From assembly GCA_013350335.1 (NCBI GenBank), contig CM023539.1:38550631-38614630 (forward strand): a stretch of 64,000 bases of DNA. Direction: 5' to 3'. Position numbers and translations under genes: made by a program. The notes under the pieces were generated by a model. The model saw only the letters and a list, made by a program, of their open reading frames with translations. It ran no database searches and had not been told where the DNA came from. This document shows positions 48,256 through 60,700 of this stretch, one piece after another; the stretch's first letter is position 1, and every line of letters begins with the position of its first letter. This DNA comes from Chimonanthus salicifolius (lineage: Eukaryota; Streptophyta; Magnoliopsida; Laurales; Calycanthaceae).

Positions 48256-49460
48256 GATGTACTTGCAAGATTCTGCATTTTGACCGTGTCGAGACTTAAT
48301 GCTTGCAGTCAGTGTAGTGTCTAGGTGTTATGTTGGATATCAGCAGTAATTGAGAATGAATTGATACTTGGGCATGACAATCATATTATGATGAAAATGT
48401 TGATTTTGGCTAACCTGATAATCATTACACTGCATTGTTATGTTCTTTTCACTGGACTTGTTAGCTCACCTCACTCACCTTTCAGGAGATGTACTCGAGG
48501 AGGAGGAACCTCCGTGTCAAGCTTAAGGATGGATAAGTTGATGCAGTGACTTGGAATCTCATGGATGGGAATTTCTTTTATTTTGTTTATTGGTTCTTGG
48601 AACCATGTTTGTAAAGTACCTCTTGTGGTACTTGTTTTATAATCTTGTATGAACTGTCATGTTACTACTAGTAACTCTGATATAAATGAAATTACTCTTT
48701 TTATGATGGAAATATTCATTTGTATGATGCATGCTTGAAAAATGGTAAACATATGGTACATGTTTCAGTTCACATGTAAAGAGCATGTGTGATATTTATT
48801 TTTGGCCCTAACGTTTGTCCAAACCTAGTTAGAAGTTGTAAAAAAAAAAAAAAAAAATTAGTAGTGTTTCGGGCCCACATCCGAGTCGGGGGGTTACAGG
48901 GCACCTCTGGGCCAGCTGCGATGTGGAGGGTAGTTCACAATGATAAAATGGAAAATGTTATTTGCATGTTTCAAATCCACAAGAATAATGGAATCTAATG
49001 AAGCCGAGTTACTGGAAATTATGAAAATGATCTATCTCTGGTCTATGTTTGGGATTGTTAACCTTATAGTTGAAAGTGACTGGTCAATGTTGTCGCTTGT
49101 AATAGCCGTAAGAAAAAAAAAAACCATGGAGAATGGTGAACGTTCCAAGGGAGATGAGGAATTTGGCAAGGAATACAGTTATCCACTTTAATCACGTGAG
49201 GTGATCAGTTGATAGTGTGGCCGATTTCTTGGCAAAGATTGGAGTACACAAGAGGGTGCCGATTATGGAATTCTTGTTCTCTAGCAGAATGGGTGACGAT
49301 GAACGTGTAGTGGAATAGGGGTATTATGTTATATCTTTATTTTAATTTATAAGGAGCACATATATAACTCCATTCTTTTGTTATGGTCATAACACTCTCA
49401 TACAAATCATAGCCTCTATTTCTGTATCTATGTTCTTTTCTTAATGAAATCATTCACTCT

Positions 49461-51327
49461 TTTCACTGAAAAAATTATGAAATCTATAAGGCTTTTTTTT
49501 TTAAAATCAAAAGTTATTTAAAAAGATTAAAATTTAGAGTTTAAAAATATGACTTAATTTTTTTGTACGTCATTTTACCAAGACTCGAGCCCGGTCCAAC
49601 CCCATGAAACCACCAATCATGGCCACACAGACAACGAGTGTTTATAACGTGTATTTATCGGTACTGCAGTAAAATCGCGTTAAAATGTGTTAAATAGTAA
49701 TATCGCAATAATATCCTGATAAATTTCCAATAAATTCCTTATTAATATTTTGATTTATTACTAATCACCATTAATATCCGAAAATAGTATTTGTGACAAT
49801 GTACTCCACTTGTATTATTATCCATTCAAATTTGATACATACGATTAGAGATAAGTGATCTTCATCATTGAATTAAACATTTATGAAGATGCTAGTTTCA
49901 AAATTATATAAATTTTAAAACCCATTAATATCCCGAGAATTTTTTTTCCCTGATCACAAATATCAACGGTATTTTCAAATTTACCACATTTTTATCGACA
50001 AAATACCACTACCGTGTTTATAACATGTATTTATCGACACTGCAGTAAAAACGCGTTAAAAATGTGTTAAATAGTAATATCACGATAATAATAAATTTCT
50101 GATAAATTCCTTATTAATATTTTGATTTACTACCAATCGCCATTAATATCCCAATAATGGTATTTGTGACAATGTACTCCACTTATATTATTATCCATTC
50201 AAATTTGAGACAGACGATTACATAAGTGATCTTCATCATTAAATTAAACATTTATGAAGATGCTAGTTTCAAAATTATATAAATTTTAAAATTTATACTT
50301 TGAAGTTAGTATCATGAAACCCATAAAAATTATGCAATTACAGTCTCCTTCCATATATTTTGGAATGACATGTCCCTCATTGATGGCACAGTCATGCTTT
50401 CTTAATTGCTGAGTAATGGAGCCTAGAGAGTAATGTGAGTTGTCCCTTTCAAACAAGAGAAATTAAAGAGTGGTGTAGAAATTAAGTAGGGAAGACTTGT
50501 CCCCCAAATCTATCAAATAAGAATTTACACAAGACCAGACTGATTCAATTCAATTCCCTTCTCCTGCAATGAATTGCTTCCTTCTATCTGACATTGCCAG
50601 TTCTAAATGGATAAAGGAACTTATTTTCCAGTTGGCTTTTGATTACTTTTTTTCATAAATTCTATATATTGAGTCCCTAGACTCGGAGAACGTACAATAT
50701 ATTTTTTAGTATCTACGCGTCCCATTTAAATTTTACAAGTGTCTTACTTGACTAATCCTTGGGTTATATATAAACCTTTTAATCTGCATACCTAGGGTAT
50801 AGAACTAAAGGGAGTGACTCTTATTGTAGTGAGGGAAGTGCAAGATTTTAGTCTTGATTTAATGGTTTAATCTACACTGTTGGATTATGAAATGGAAAGA
50901 TTCCCATTTGGAATAGTTTAGTCTACATTGCCTGATGCATTTTATTTTATTTTATTTTATAAAATCAAGTTTCTCCGGTAAACTAAAATATTTTTACTGA
51001 TTTAAATATTAATAATAAAATATAATATTTAACCACCATTAAACATAAAATTACGTTTTTTCCTACGTGACTATAGCCAAATGGAACTCTAATGTATAGG
51101 CATTTTATACCTATGTGAAGACAATGCAAAAATTTACTATAGTATGATTAAGTTCATTAAATGTGGTTTAGATTTGGAGGGAGGTCACTTATGACACTTA
51201 TCACACAGGATGCTTACAAAATGTGGATTAGCTCTCACATAATTGGGTGGACATATAAGTATGATTAGAATGTCTTTTAGCCCTATGTAATTATTTTAGA
51301 ATTGTGATTTTGATAGTTACTGGTGAA
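49461..51327. other. AT-rich intergenic DNA
   Basis: Apart from the tandem duplication at 49638-50290 nothing was recognised. A (TTTTA)n run lies at 50939-50960. Confidence 0.5.
49638..50290 (+). repeat. Direct duplication, ~280-bp copies with 376-bp period
   Basis: Copies 49638-49920 and 50014-50290 share most bases, including 'gtgtttataac', 'actccactt' and 'catttatgaagatgctagtt'. About 90 bp separates them. There is no coding capacity. Confidence 0.8.
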
Positions 51328-51470
51328 TTTTTTTTTTTTTTTTTGGAATTTACATGTGGAAAACCGTGGGATATCCCATCATAAAATCCTCACAAATAAG
51401 TCCTACTACCCCTAGGGCATACCAAGGTTAGGTCATGGGGGTTCGAACCCACAATCAGTTGAGCTACACC
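51328..51470 (-). mobile_element. SINE (family A)
   Basis: Read on the minus strand: box A 'tgtagctcaactgatt' near 51468-51455, box B 'gggttcgaaccc' at 51450-51439 (near-perfect), a short body, and a poly(A) given by the T-run at 51328-51344. It belongs to the same family as 32936-33471. The intact box B suggests a fairly recent or conserved copy. Confidence 0.7.
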
Positions 51471-51477
51471 AAAATCC

Positions 51478-51661
51478 AACCCACATGACCCGACCCGAGA
51501 AATCAATGAGTTTGGATTATTATTTGTATATGTCGGGTCAGGTTGTGTTGGGAAAATAACAACTCATATGAAATTTAGATCGAGTTGGATTGAGAAAATT
51601 AAAATCAATATGACCCAGCTTGATGTAAAATCAATTTGATCCAACTCGAGTTTCAACCCTA
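51478..51661. mobile_element. MITE of the GACCCG-rich family (copy 2, 5'-truncated)
   Basis: The segment contains 'gacccgacccgag' and ends 'cgagtttcaacccta', the terminus of the family. The left terminus is missing. Confidence 0.5.
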
Positions 51662-53300
51662 GTTACAATATTAATTATTACTATGATAATGACTGATATT
51701 TTCCTCCTATAATAACAGCCAAATAGAGAAGTTTATTTCCTCTTAGAGACGAGGAAAGAACCTTGGTTTTCCCTTTGCTTCTTTATTTATCTTTTTTGTT
51801 TTCTCTCATCATTTTTTTCCTTTAAAATTACCAAATAAAATACAAGAGAATCTTTTAAAAAAAAATACTGATGATATGCGACTTTATCACTTCATAAAAA
51901 TTTTATGCAAAAAATAAAATATTCTATTAGCAATGTATCGACAAAATTCAACTGTCTCGATAATATTTTGACCCAATATTGACCATATGTGACCCAATTG
52001 ACCATGTGCATATAGAACAACCGAGATATATCTAAAAGTAGAGCGAGTGAAAGCCTGCAACACCTATCCGCCGACCGCCTCACTTGTCTGAATGAGATAA
52101 CACTTGCTCTTGACAAGGACCTAATCTCCCTCATCACATTAATAATTTTCTATGGGGCTTCTGTCACCCACTAACTCATGCTAAAGAGTTCGCTCAATCA
52201 CTTTTCACTACTAAGTGTCGTTCCCACACGATGACTAAATAAAGATCACCTTCTTAATAGTCAATAACTCTCCCTCGTTAGAACCCAAACCCCTGTCTAC
52301 TTCTTTGTAACTTATAATTAAAATTTTATAGCTCTGCTTCTCAAAAAGATTTATAGCTTATATATATATATATATATATATAATTTTGTTGATATAAGTA
52401 TGGCTCTTTCAAACCAATTCATTGAAAACGAAGTATTAATATATATATATATATATATAATTTTGTTGATATAAGTATGGCTCTTTCAAACCAATTCATT
52501 GAAAACGAAGTATTAATTAATCTGTTCGTCATTAAATTAATTCACAATAGATAATTTCACACGTGTGCATGAGAGCTTTAAAATTTAAACTGCTTCAAGT
52601 ATTTTATCTATCAATAAACAGTTCTTCTGACTCGGAGAAATGGCGTAAAACAATTGGTTCTCCTTTTAGACGCAACATGGACTAAAAGAAGAAGTTGGCC
52701 CCACTTTTAACTTGTTCGTAATCAAATTACTGATTATTTTCCTTTAGAAGTTAAAAAAAAAAAAAAAGGACCATCAATCATTTCTAATTTAATTAAACTT
52801 AAAGCAATGTGCAATATGACAAAAGTAAATCTAGAATAAGATGAGTTAATTATTATTAGAGCATTGTTTAATAGAATGAGACAATTATAAAAGTTCATCA
52901 ATTCTTAATCAATAAAAGGAAGATGCTTTTACAAAGTAAAGAATGCTAATCCCACATTAGCAAGGCTTAAATTGTAGATGAAGTGATCTCTTAATTTAGT
53001 ATTGAGAGAGAGAGTGATTTGACCAAATCATTAGCTAATTTAAGGGTGCTTATGTCCAAAGAAAGGGGCTACTATGATTATTGGTTAACAATTTAATTAT
53101 GCCTACCATGAAGGTTTTTAAATCGGATTGAGGACTACAGTATTTTAGTGAATAATTCCATCCAAATCAATTTGGACAACAAAAAGGTAAAAAATGGTTA
53201 AAACTTTGAGATCAAGATACAAAGGTTAAATGAATAATTAATCTACTTATAGGATTAGTCATTTTTCAGCTTTTTGTCCAATTTGACCTGTAAATTTGAT
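51662..53300. other. AT-rich intergenic DNA
   Basis: It contains the exact tandem duplication at 52361-52517. The rest shows no gene, promoter or transposon terminus that I can support. The 81-codon minus-strand ORF at 51892-52137 has no family resemblance. Confidence 0.5.
52361..52517 (+). repeat. Exact 77-bp tandem duplication with (TA)n
   Basis: A 60-bp segment, 52381-52440, recurs without a visible mismatch at 52458-52517. Each copy is preceded by a (TA)n run. Confidence 0.9.
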
Positions 53301-53317
53301 TTAATTTTGCATTGGCA

Positions 53318-53800
53318 TTAAAACTCAAATTAAAAAAAAAAAAATGCTAAGAAGTACCAAGTTAACAATCACACCAATTTAGAGCAGTTAACTTGAAGGG
53401 CTTGGAGTGATAGGTTAGGAACTCACCTCAGGAAGAGGGGAATCTGAAGTTCAATTCCTACTCTATTTCAAAGAGCAACTCCCCACAAAATTATCCGACA
53501 TGTGCAGGTATGGAGCATTTTGCATTAGCACTCAACTCGAATTTAAAAAATGGTAAGAAGCAACAAATTAATAATTAAACCAATTTAGACCAATTAATTT
53601 AAAGAGATTGAAGTGATGGTCAGGAACTCACTTGAAGCGAGAGTTCAAAGTTCAATTCCTACTCTACTCCAAAGGACCACTTCCCATAGAATTACTCGAT
53701 GTGTGTGATTAAGAGGATTGCACGTACCCGAAAAATTAATTGAGAGCTCTAAAAGACCAGAATACTTTGGTCATAAAAGAATACAATCAAACCAATTTAG
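53318..53800 (+). repeat. Two tandem copies of a ~207-bp SINE-like repeat
   Basis: Units starting 'ccaatttagag' (53373), 'ccaatttagac' (53580) and a third start at 53792 have periods of 207 and 212 bp. Each contains 'gaagtgat..gtcaggaactcac' and 'aagttcaattcctactc', the latter resembling a tRNA box B. A related copy lies at 55990-56110. Confidence 0.6.
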
Positions 53801-55985
53801 ACTAGTTAAGTTTTGTGTTTGTCTTTTAATATGAGTTCTACTTGCTCAAGTGAAGTCATTAGATGCAATTTTTTTTCAAAAATTTTAGAGGTAATAAAGT
53901 TGAATAGTGTAGATAAAATATAGAAAAGCTAATGTTTAAGTAAGTTGGGAGTTGGACGGACAGAGTATTGAACAAGTTAGTCCGATAAAATAGCCTTAGA
54001 TTGTTTAAAGAAATGATTTTATAAAATGTCTATTAAACTTGCATTGCTTTATGTAGTATAGTTTTGAGTAATCAAGAAAACCTAAATAAACAAAATTAGG
54101 GTAATGGACATGCATATATTATGTTTCCTGAATGAAATAAGATAAAAAGAGAAGAAGACAATTAAAAACATAGAGAAAATGGATAAAAAAAGCATGATAA
54201 ATTATCCCACTCATTGGTTTAAAATTATATGATTATTAATTTATTATTTAAAGTACAAAGACATGTATTTATAAAGAATTATGTGCTTATAAAATCTTTT
54301 TAGATATTAATTATATTATTAAAATGAATCTAAATTCGGTTCTCGACCGATAAATGTCTCTCTCTTTTAATTTTTAGTTTTTTACTTTTTAAACGACCAA
54401 TATCGGCGATATATATCGCCAATATATATATCGGATATCGGCCGATATATAAAGGTATTAAAAACCGATATATATCTGCCAATATGATATGTATCGGCCG
54501 ATATTATTAGCCTTGGTTCCAAGTGCCATGACTTTCAATGAATACTTGATCCAGATTGTCCTTATTATTTGGACAGTTTGGATTGTTGTGTATTTTTCTG
54601 GGATAGCGATCCTCTACGGGCATTTTGTGTAATGAGACAAGAGTTTTAGGGTATTGCCCATTTTACCCTTCCATTGCCGTATGAAAGCATTTAAAAAAAA
54701 AAAAATCAGTGATCTGGTCAGTGAATCGGTCAGTAATCCGATTTGTTGTTCTGTATGAAAAAAACAGTCTCACTTAGATAAATTTCAGTGATCCAATTTC
54801 AGTGCGTCGGTCAGTGATCTGGTCAGTGATCAGATTAATACCGCAGTGGAAGGGTCAGTGATCCGATCAGCCGGTCAATGAGCCGATTTATATCACAATA
54901 AAAAGGTAAAATGGATAATACTTTAAATCCCGTGTCGGGTTATACAAAATTTCATTTTTCTGATGCAAGAGGCCCACCTTCATAAATCTTAGCTGGTGAA
55001 ATTTTGAAAAACAATTTTTACTTTTACGCAACTATTTTTTATGGAAGTTAGCTTTTCCATTGGTTCTTAATTTTATTAAAATTAATTTTTTCTCTTAATT
55101 TTAATTTTAAATTTTTTTATATAAATTCAGGTCAGGTCAGCTAAAATAACGAGAGAGAAAATATTTGTAATAAAAAAAAATCATCAAAAACATTAATTTA
55201 AAAGAAAAAAATTGTACATCAACTTGCCATTATTATTGTGCCAATTTTCACTGTAGTTGAAGTGACATTCACTGTAGAATTCACCGTAGTCGAAATTTTT
55301 CCAAAATTGATCTTAGTACCGGCAGTACGGAGAGGGTATTTATTGATATGTATTATTTAATTATAAACTGATCATATTTTTCATTTAAGTATAATAATTA
55401 ATAATTTGAATTATAATTATCATTATTGAAGTCCTTGACTCATTTATCTCGTGTCAGTTATTTAAATTTTACCTTTTAATTTTATTTTGATAAAGAATCA
55501 ATATTTTATACTATAATAAATTTTATAAATTCGAGAAGGGCTTTACTTCTTCTGTATTAAATCTTGAACCATCATTTATGGAAATATTTAATATCATTTA
55601 ATGATATAAATTTACGAAAGGGCAGACCTTTCTCTCACTCATTGAGTGCAACCTTGAATTATATTTGTAGGACTTCAACCTAATTTCATATTCAAAATGT
55701 ACATTCATAATTATCTAGTTCAGTCTCTTTTTTTTTTCCCTAAAATGAAAACTTTTGTTTTATTTTATAAAATAATATTTATATTCACATATAACATTAA
55801 TTAAATAAAATTAGATTCTATAAATTATAAGCACAAATATGGGATTTTGGGTTAAACTCGGACTTCATATAGTTGGTCCGATCCTACTTGAATTATAATT
55901 TAGACTTGTTAGTTTGTGCCCAATAATGGCCCAACCTGAGTCCACAGGTCAACCCAAATTCTCTTTTTTATATAAGTCCGAATTA
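53801..55985. other. AT-rich intergenic DNA with two repeat-word clusters
   Basis: 54400-54510 is a cluster of ATATCGGCCGATAT-type palindromes, as in the MITE at 42186. 54690-54910 is a cluster of 'cagtgatctggtcagtgat' and 'gatccgatcagccggtca' words, as in 37935-38241. Neither has clear termini. No gene is seen. Confidence 0.45.
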
Positions 55986-55989
55986 GGAA

Positions 55990-56570
55990 CCAAAGGGATT
56001 GAAGTGATGGTCAGGAATCCTACTCAGGAAGCGAGAATATTAAGTTCAATTCTCCCTCTATTCCAAAAGGCCATTTTCCATAAAGTTATCTAGTGTGTAT
56101 AGGTAAGTAGCTAATATATGGAACTTGACCTTATCCGATCTGAACTTTTGACCAGAACGTCTTGATCCGACTCGACCCAAATTACTAATATATAGAACTC
56201 GACCCGACCCAACCCGAACTTTTGACCCGAATGTCTTGACCCGACCCGACCCGAATTATAACCTGACTCAATCCAAAACCCGACCCAACCCACATTTTGA
56301 ACCTACTTTAGCCTACTTTTTATCGGGTCAGGTTCGGGTTAACTTAAAAATCTCTCAACCCGACCCGACCCGAATTCAATGCGGGTTTCTGACTTCTCAA
56401 CCCGACCCGACCTGCTAACCCGACTTTCGTAACCCGACCAGCATGATTTTTGGATCAGGTCATGCGGGTTCGGGCCAAAACCTGACTCGAGTTTCACCCC
56501 TATGGGTAAGGAGGCTTCTACATTCCTCAAAAATTAGTCGGTGCTCTAAAAAACTTGAATACTTTAATCA
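55990..56570 (+). mobile_element. SINE-like repeat (53.4-kb family) interrupted by a MITE
   Basis: 'gattgaagtgatggtcagga' and 'aagttcaattctccctct' at 55996-56070 match the 53580 unit. The 3' part, 'ttagtcggtgctctaaaaaa', resumes at 56530 after the MITE. Confidence 0.5.
56108..56502. mobile_element. MITE of the GACCCG-rich family (copy 3), hAT-like duplication
   Basis: The right end is CGAGTTTCACCCCTA and the interior is packed with 'acccgacccgac' words. The flanks TAGGTAAG (56100-56107) and TGGGTAAG (56503-56510) agree at 7 of 8 bases. The left terminus is degenerate. It interrupts a SINE-like repeat. Confidence 0.6.
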
Positions 56571-57798
56571 TTAAAAAAAAGTTTGAATTAGAGATGAACT
56601 AAATTGAACCTTTGTCTTACAGCAATGTAATCAAAGTTCCAAAGTCCATTTGATTGAGACCCACGTTATGCTACATAGTTTTATGATAGTATCTTTGTTC
56701 AATTAAAGATTTGAAAAGGTCGCCACCTACTCTAAACCATTTAATTTAATTAATCATGAAAAAAAAACCCCACTTCTTTTAGTGATGATGGGTTTTTATA
56801 GTTTTTTGTAAATGCTAGCAAACATGCTTGATGATGCCTTAGCTTTGAGGTAACTAAAAGTACACACAAACAAGAAGTGGAGCCAAAAAGGGAGCATCTG
56901 ATATCCCAATTAGATGTTGATGATGTATTACGGCAATACTAATTTCTCCCTAATAACTATAGAAAACTGGAATGCTTCATTTGAAGGGATGCATGCAACC
57001 TTTCTTGTCATTTTTTAACTATGGTCATAAAATAGGAAATATATTGTAACTTTGACGTTGAGAGTTGAAACTTGAAAGTTTAGGGTTTTAAATTTGGAGA
57101 GTCACTCTCATTGAGTTTTGAAAGAATTTTAATTATACCGTTGGGAGTGCATTTAATGTGCAACCCAGGGATTAAAATACCGCTCAGGCCGATATATCAG
57201 GCCGATATGCATATTGGCCGATATATCGGCCGGAAGTTTCTCTCTCATCAGTTTTTTTTTTTTTTTTTTTACATTTTTGTCCGATTTTTTTTGGGTAATG
57301 TCAAAAAATTTGGAGTTTCTTGAAAATGTAATTTTTTCATTAAATATCGGTCGTATACATATTCAAATTATTTATTTAAGTTTCAAATACGATTAATATT
57401 AAAATTAACAATAGATGATGTTAACTTATAAAAACATGAAATGTCCCATCAATCCTCTCAAGTCTCAACAAGTAGTAGATCCTATTATATAATTAATCAA
57501 TCTTAGCATAATTTTTAATGAGATTAGTGTCACTTATTATAAAACAATTATTACATTTACAAATAGGATTGCCTTTCTTGATTTTTTTTTTTTCATGTGA
57601 TTAATATGGACCGAAATGTTTTGAGTTTGGACTTTGCTGGATCGATGGAGAGGAACATGTAAATGTAAATGAAAAAAAAAAAAAATTCACATTCATTGAA
57701 TAGTATTTTAAAATTTAAATTATGTTTTTAAAATTTTCAAGAAGTGGTAATAAAAGGTAAAATAGTATTTTATAAGTGAAGACTTCTGAATAATATTG
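56571..57798. other. AT-rich intergenic DNA
   Basis: 57185-57235 carries 'ggccgatatatcggcc' palindromes like those at 42186 and 54400. T-runs lie at 57252-57271. Nothing else was recognised. Confidence 0.5.
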
Positions 57799-60700
57799 TA
57801 ATGACCCGTCCCGGTACGGGCACGTTAAGACTGATACGGACTCCTAAGACCGTTCCGATACAATTTCGGGGACTTTTTTTTTTTAAAGGAAGTAGCGCAC
57901 CCGCAACCCGCACTAATCATAGCAATCCACCAATAAACCAAAAACCGTAAGCAGCAATTATAATTTCAAATGATAGCATCAACCCATTATTACATTCATC
58001 CAGCTCAGTGAAAAGTACATATATCTCAAATACATTAACAGGTCCTCAAGTACAAAATGAAACCAAGACAAGTACGAAGCTGCGACTCCACGCCCAATGT
58101 TCGATTGAGGGTCCCGCCTGCCCTTCCTCTATGAAGTACCTGTGAGGCAAGGGGTGAGCTCTACATGCCCAGTGAGGGTAATACACGCACCATATGTCAC
58201 CAAGCATACACGGCATATAATCACATGAACACAACAATGTCTAAGATGTCTACATGCATGACCATACAAACGTATGCCCTATCCCTAGCACAGGGCCCAC
58301 ATCAGCCAGGTCTCTAGAACATCCTCTAACCAACGCAATGCAACTCCCTTATGTACCCAACCGCGACAGTCCACCCATCCATGGGTACGCAGACTGATCC
58401 TCAGTCGAATCGGGGTCTCTAGTCCTCAACTAGACCTATGACCCTCTCATGACAACCCGCAAGCGTACCACAACCAACCCAAGGGTCGGACCCACTAGAG
58501 TCCCCAACTGATTGCCACACGGGAGTAACCACTTCATCAGTCGTCAACGAACTGCCAACCGGACTCATCTATGGTTTCATCAATCAAGTACCAGAGTCTT
58601 GATAGCCAAACCTATAGTCTCGGACCCCATATGCTGGTCTCCGCATGATTGGCGTATCCACCTCTCACGGAATTCTATAGGTCTTCTATCGAGTGAGCTG
58701 GCCGAACTCACTCGTTAGGCGCTCGTAAATTCCTGGTGAGTCAACACACACAACACAAGTCTCAACAATGGACCCTAAAGTCAACTGCGGGTAAACACAC
58801 TACACACCCCACCACAGCCTGTCCCCACCATACAGGTGTCCTACCCTGGAATATCTCTACATATCATCCCTCGACCAATGAGCGGGCGAGCACATCCTCA
58901 GCCTACTGGATAATCCGGGGATCACAACAATACCAGCGGGAGCTGTCCCTCACCGCATCGTCCCTCGCCCTAGGCGAGCACCTCCTTAGCCTACTCTGTC
59001 ATCCGGGGATCACAACGATACCAGCAGGAGCTGTCCCTCACCGCATCGTCCCTCGACCTAGGCGAGCACGTCCTCAGTCTACTCGGTCATCTAGGGACCA
59101 CAAACTGAACCAGCGGGAGCTGTCCCTCACCGCATCATCCCTCGACCTAGGCGAGCACCTCCTCAGCCTACTCGGTCATCTAGGGACCACAGACTAAACC
59201 AGCGGGAGCTGTCCCTCACCGCATCGTCCCTCGACCTAGGCGAGCACGTCCTCAGCCTACTCGGTCATCTAGGGACCACAAACTGAACCAGCGGGTGCTG
59301 TCCCTCACCGCATCGTCCCTCGACCTAGGCGAGCACCTCCTCAGCCTACTCGGTCATCTAGGGACCACAAACTATACCAGCGGGAGCTGTCCCTCACCGC
59401 ATCGTCCCTCGACCTATGCGAGCACCTCCTCAGCCTATTTTGTCATCCGGGGATCACAACGATACCAGCGGGAGCTGTCCCTCACCGCATCGTCCCTCGA
59501 CCTAGGCGAGCACCTCCTCAGCCTACCCGATCATCCGAGGACCACAAGGCATTCTGGCGGGAGTTGTCCCTCACCGCATCATCCCTCGACCAATGACCAG
59601 GCGAGCACCTCCTCAGCCTACTCGGTCATTCGAGGATCACAAGTCAGTATCCCACCCTCTGGTCTCCATGCAGGCGAATCACTCAACCCATTAGACCACT
59701 GGGGACGTCTCATCTGCCACGTACTCGAGTAGCGTAACAACCAGGTCCTCCAAGTCTGCCTAGGGTCAACCAACACCCAACCCAAAGGCTTCCCTGGAGA
59801 TTCCATAACTGCCTCACCACTGGTCCCGACCGAGACTCCAGGGCACCTCATTCTCTAACCCAGACAACGCCTCACCCACAAGCGTGTCTGAAGACCACCA
59901 ACGGTAGGCCTAACAGCTCAACCCCTAATAGGGGGAACACCTCTGTCATCTATTGATCCACAACCAAACTACGTTTTCTAGTGTGGTTTCTCATAACCTC
60001 CCAACCCTAACCACCCGCAAGCTAGGAGGAGTCTCTAAATCCTAATGTTGCCTAGTACACATGCCCCCACCGACATTCCATTTTGCACTAGCTATATGCA
60101 TACAAAATTATCTCTATGCATGCCGTCAATATGACATATCGCAACATAATTAAGTATATACATCATCATCTATCACATGCTACACATTTACATTCAGATA
60201 TGGTATCAATCATGGCATGTTCCATACGAGCATAAAAAGTGGTATCATCTACTATCTACTGCACGCAATTCAAAAGCATGCTGATTAAACTGTTAATCAC
60301 ATACATGGCGAGTTATCACACGTCAACCAATCATGTTATCGCACCATCAACAAGTCATGACATTTGATAAACTATTCATAGGTGCTCCATGAGCAATGGG
60401 TACAAATACACCCGAATGAGACTCCCGCCACATAACGATATCAATAGTTCCCTTGCCGAGTGGCTTATAATACCAGGGGACCCCATTCGCCGCATTTTGT
60501 ATTCACACATCTGATAGAGTAGTAATATGCATAGATGCATGCTAAAAGCGGTGGTAAGTTCCCTCACCGTGTGTGCGTTTTGAAATCAACTTCGAGAAAC
60601 CGGGTCCATTAGGTTGAAGGGGGCTCGATCTGATAAAAGAAATACAAAGATTAGCGAATGGGTTAAAACGGGTTAAAACGAGCTAAAACAAGTCTGGGCC

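Larger units (their letters stand above)
45661..48898 (+). mobile_element. Solo LTR of a Ty3 chromovirus, 3.24 kb, nested in a LINE
   Basis: The unit opens TGTAATACCC and closes GGGGTTACA, so its termini are inverted. There is no gag, pol, PBS or PPT within, so it is a single LTR left after recombination. It contains a cluster of TTCCGAA-type repeats (46975-47330), a ~53-bp tandem repeat (47585-47740) and a 14-bp-core GGCCCAGGTGTGTC repeat (48170-48255). Flanking pentamers GGAGA/GGGCA match poorly. The insertion is nevertheless shown by the LINE reading frame that continues on either side. Confidence 0.7.
45570..49460 (+). pseudogene. Third LINE, RNase H end, split by a solo LTR
   Basis: The frame 'FNVHGAARG' at about 45635-45657 continues after the inserted LTR as 'GTSGPAAMWRVVHNDK' (from 48900), then 'SNEAELLEI', 'NLIVESDWSML' and 'DSVADFLAKIGVHKRV' (to 49260). 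This is the RNase H domain that ends many plant L1-type LINEs. A single-base or in-frame stop breaks it in several places. A poly(A) was not clear, and the 3' end near 49460 is approximate. No part of the RT domain is visible upstream. Confidence 0.65.

Noticed and set aside
51439..51468. Possible tRNA gene on the minus strand
   Set aside because: The box B is near-perfect, but there is no acceptor stem pairing and the unit ends in a poly(A) run like the other SINE copy.
58736..59732. Long + strand ORFs of 153 and 145 codons with Leu/Gly repeats
   Set aside because: They read through an 88-89 bp minisatellite inside a minus-strand LTR. The unit length is not a multiple of three, so the frame is not conserved between units.
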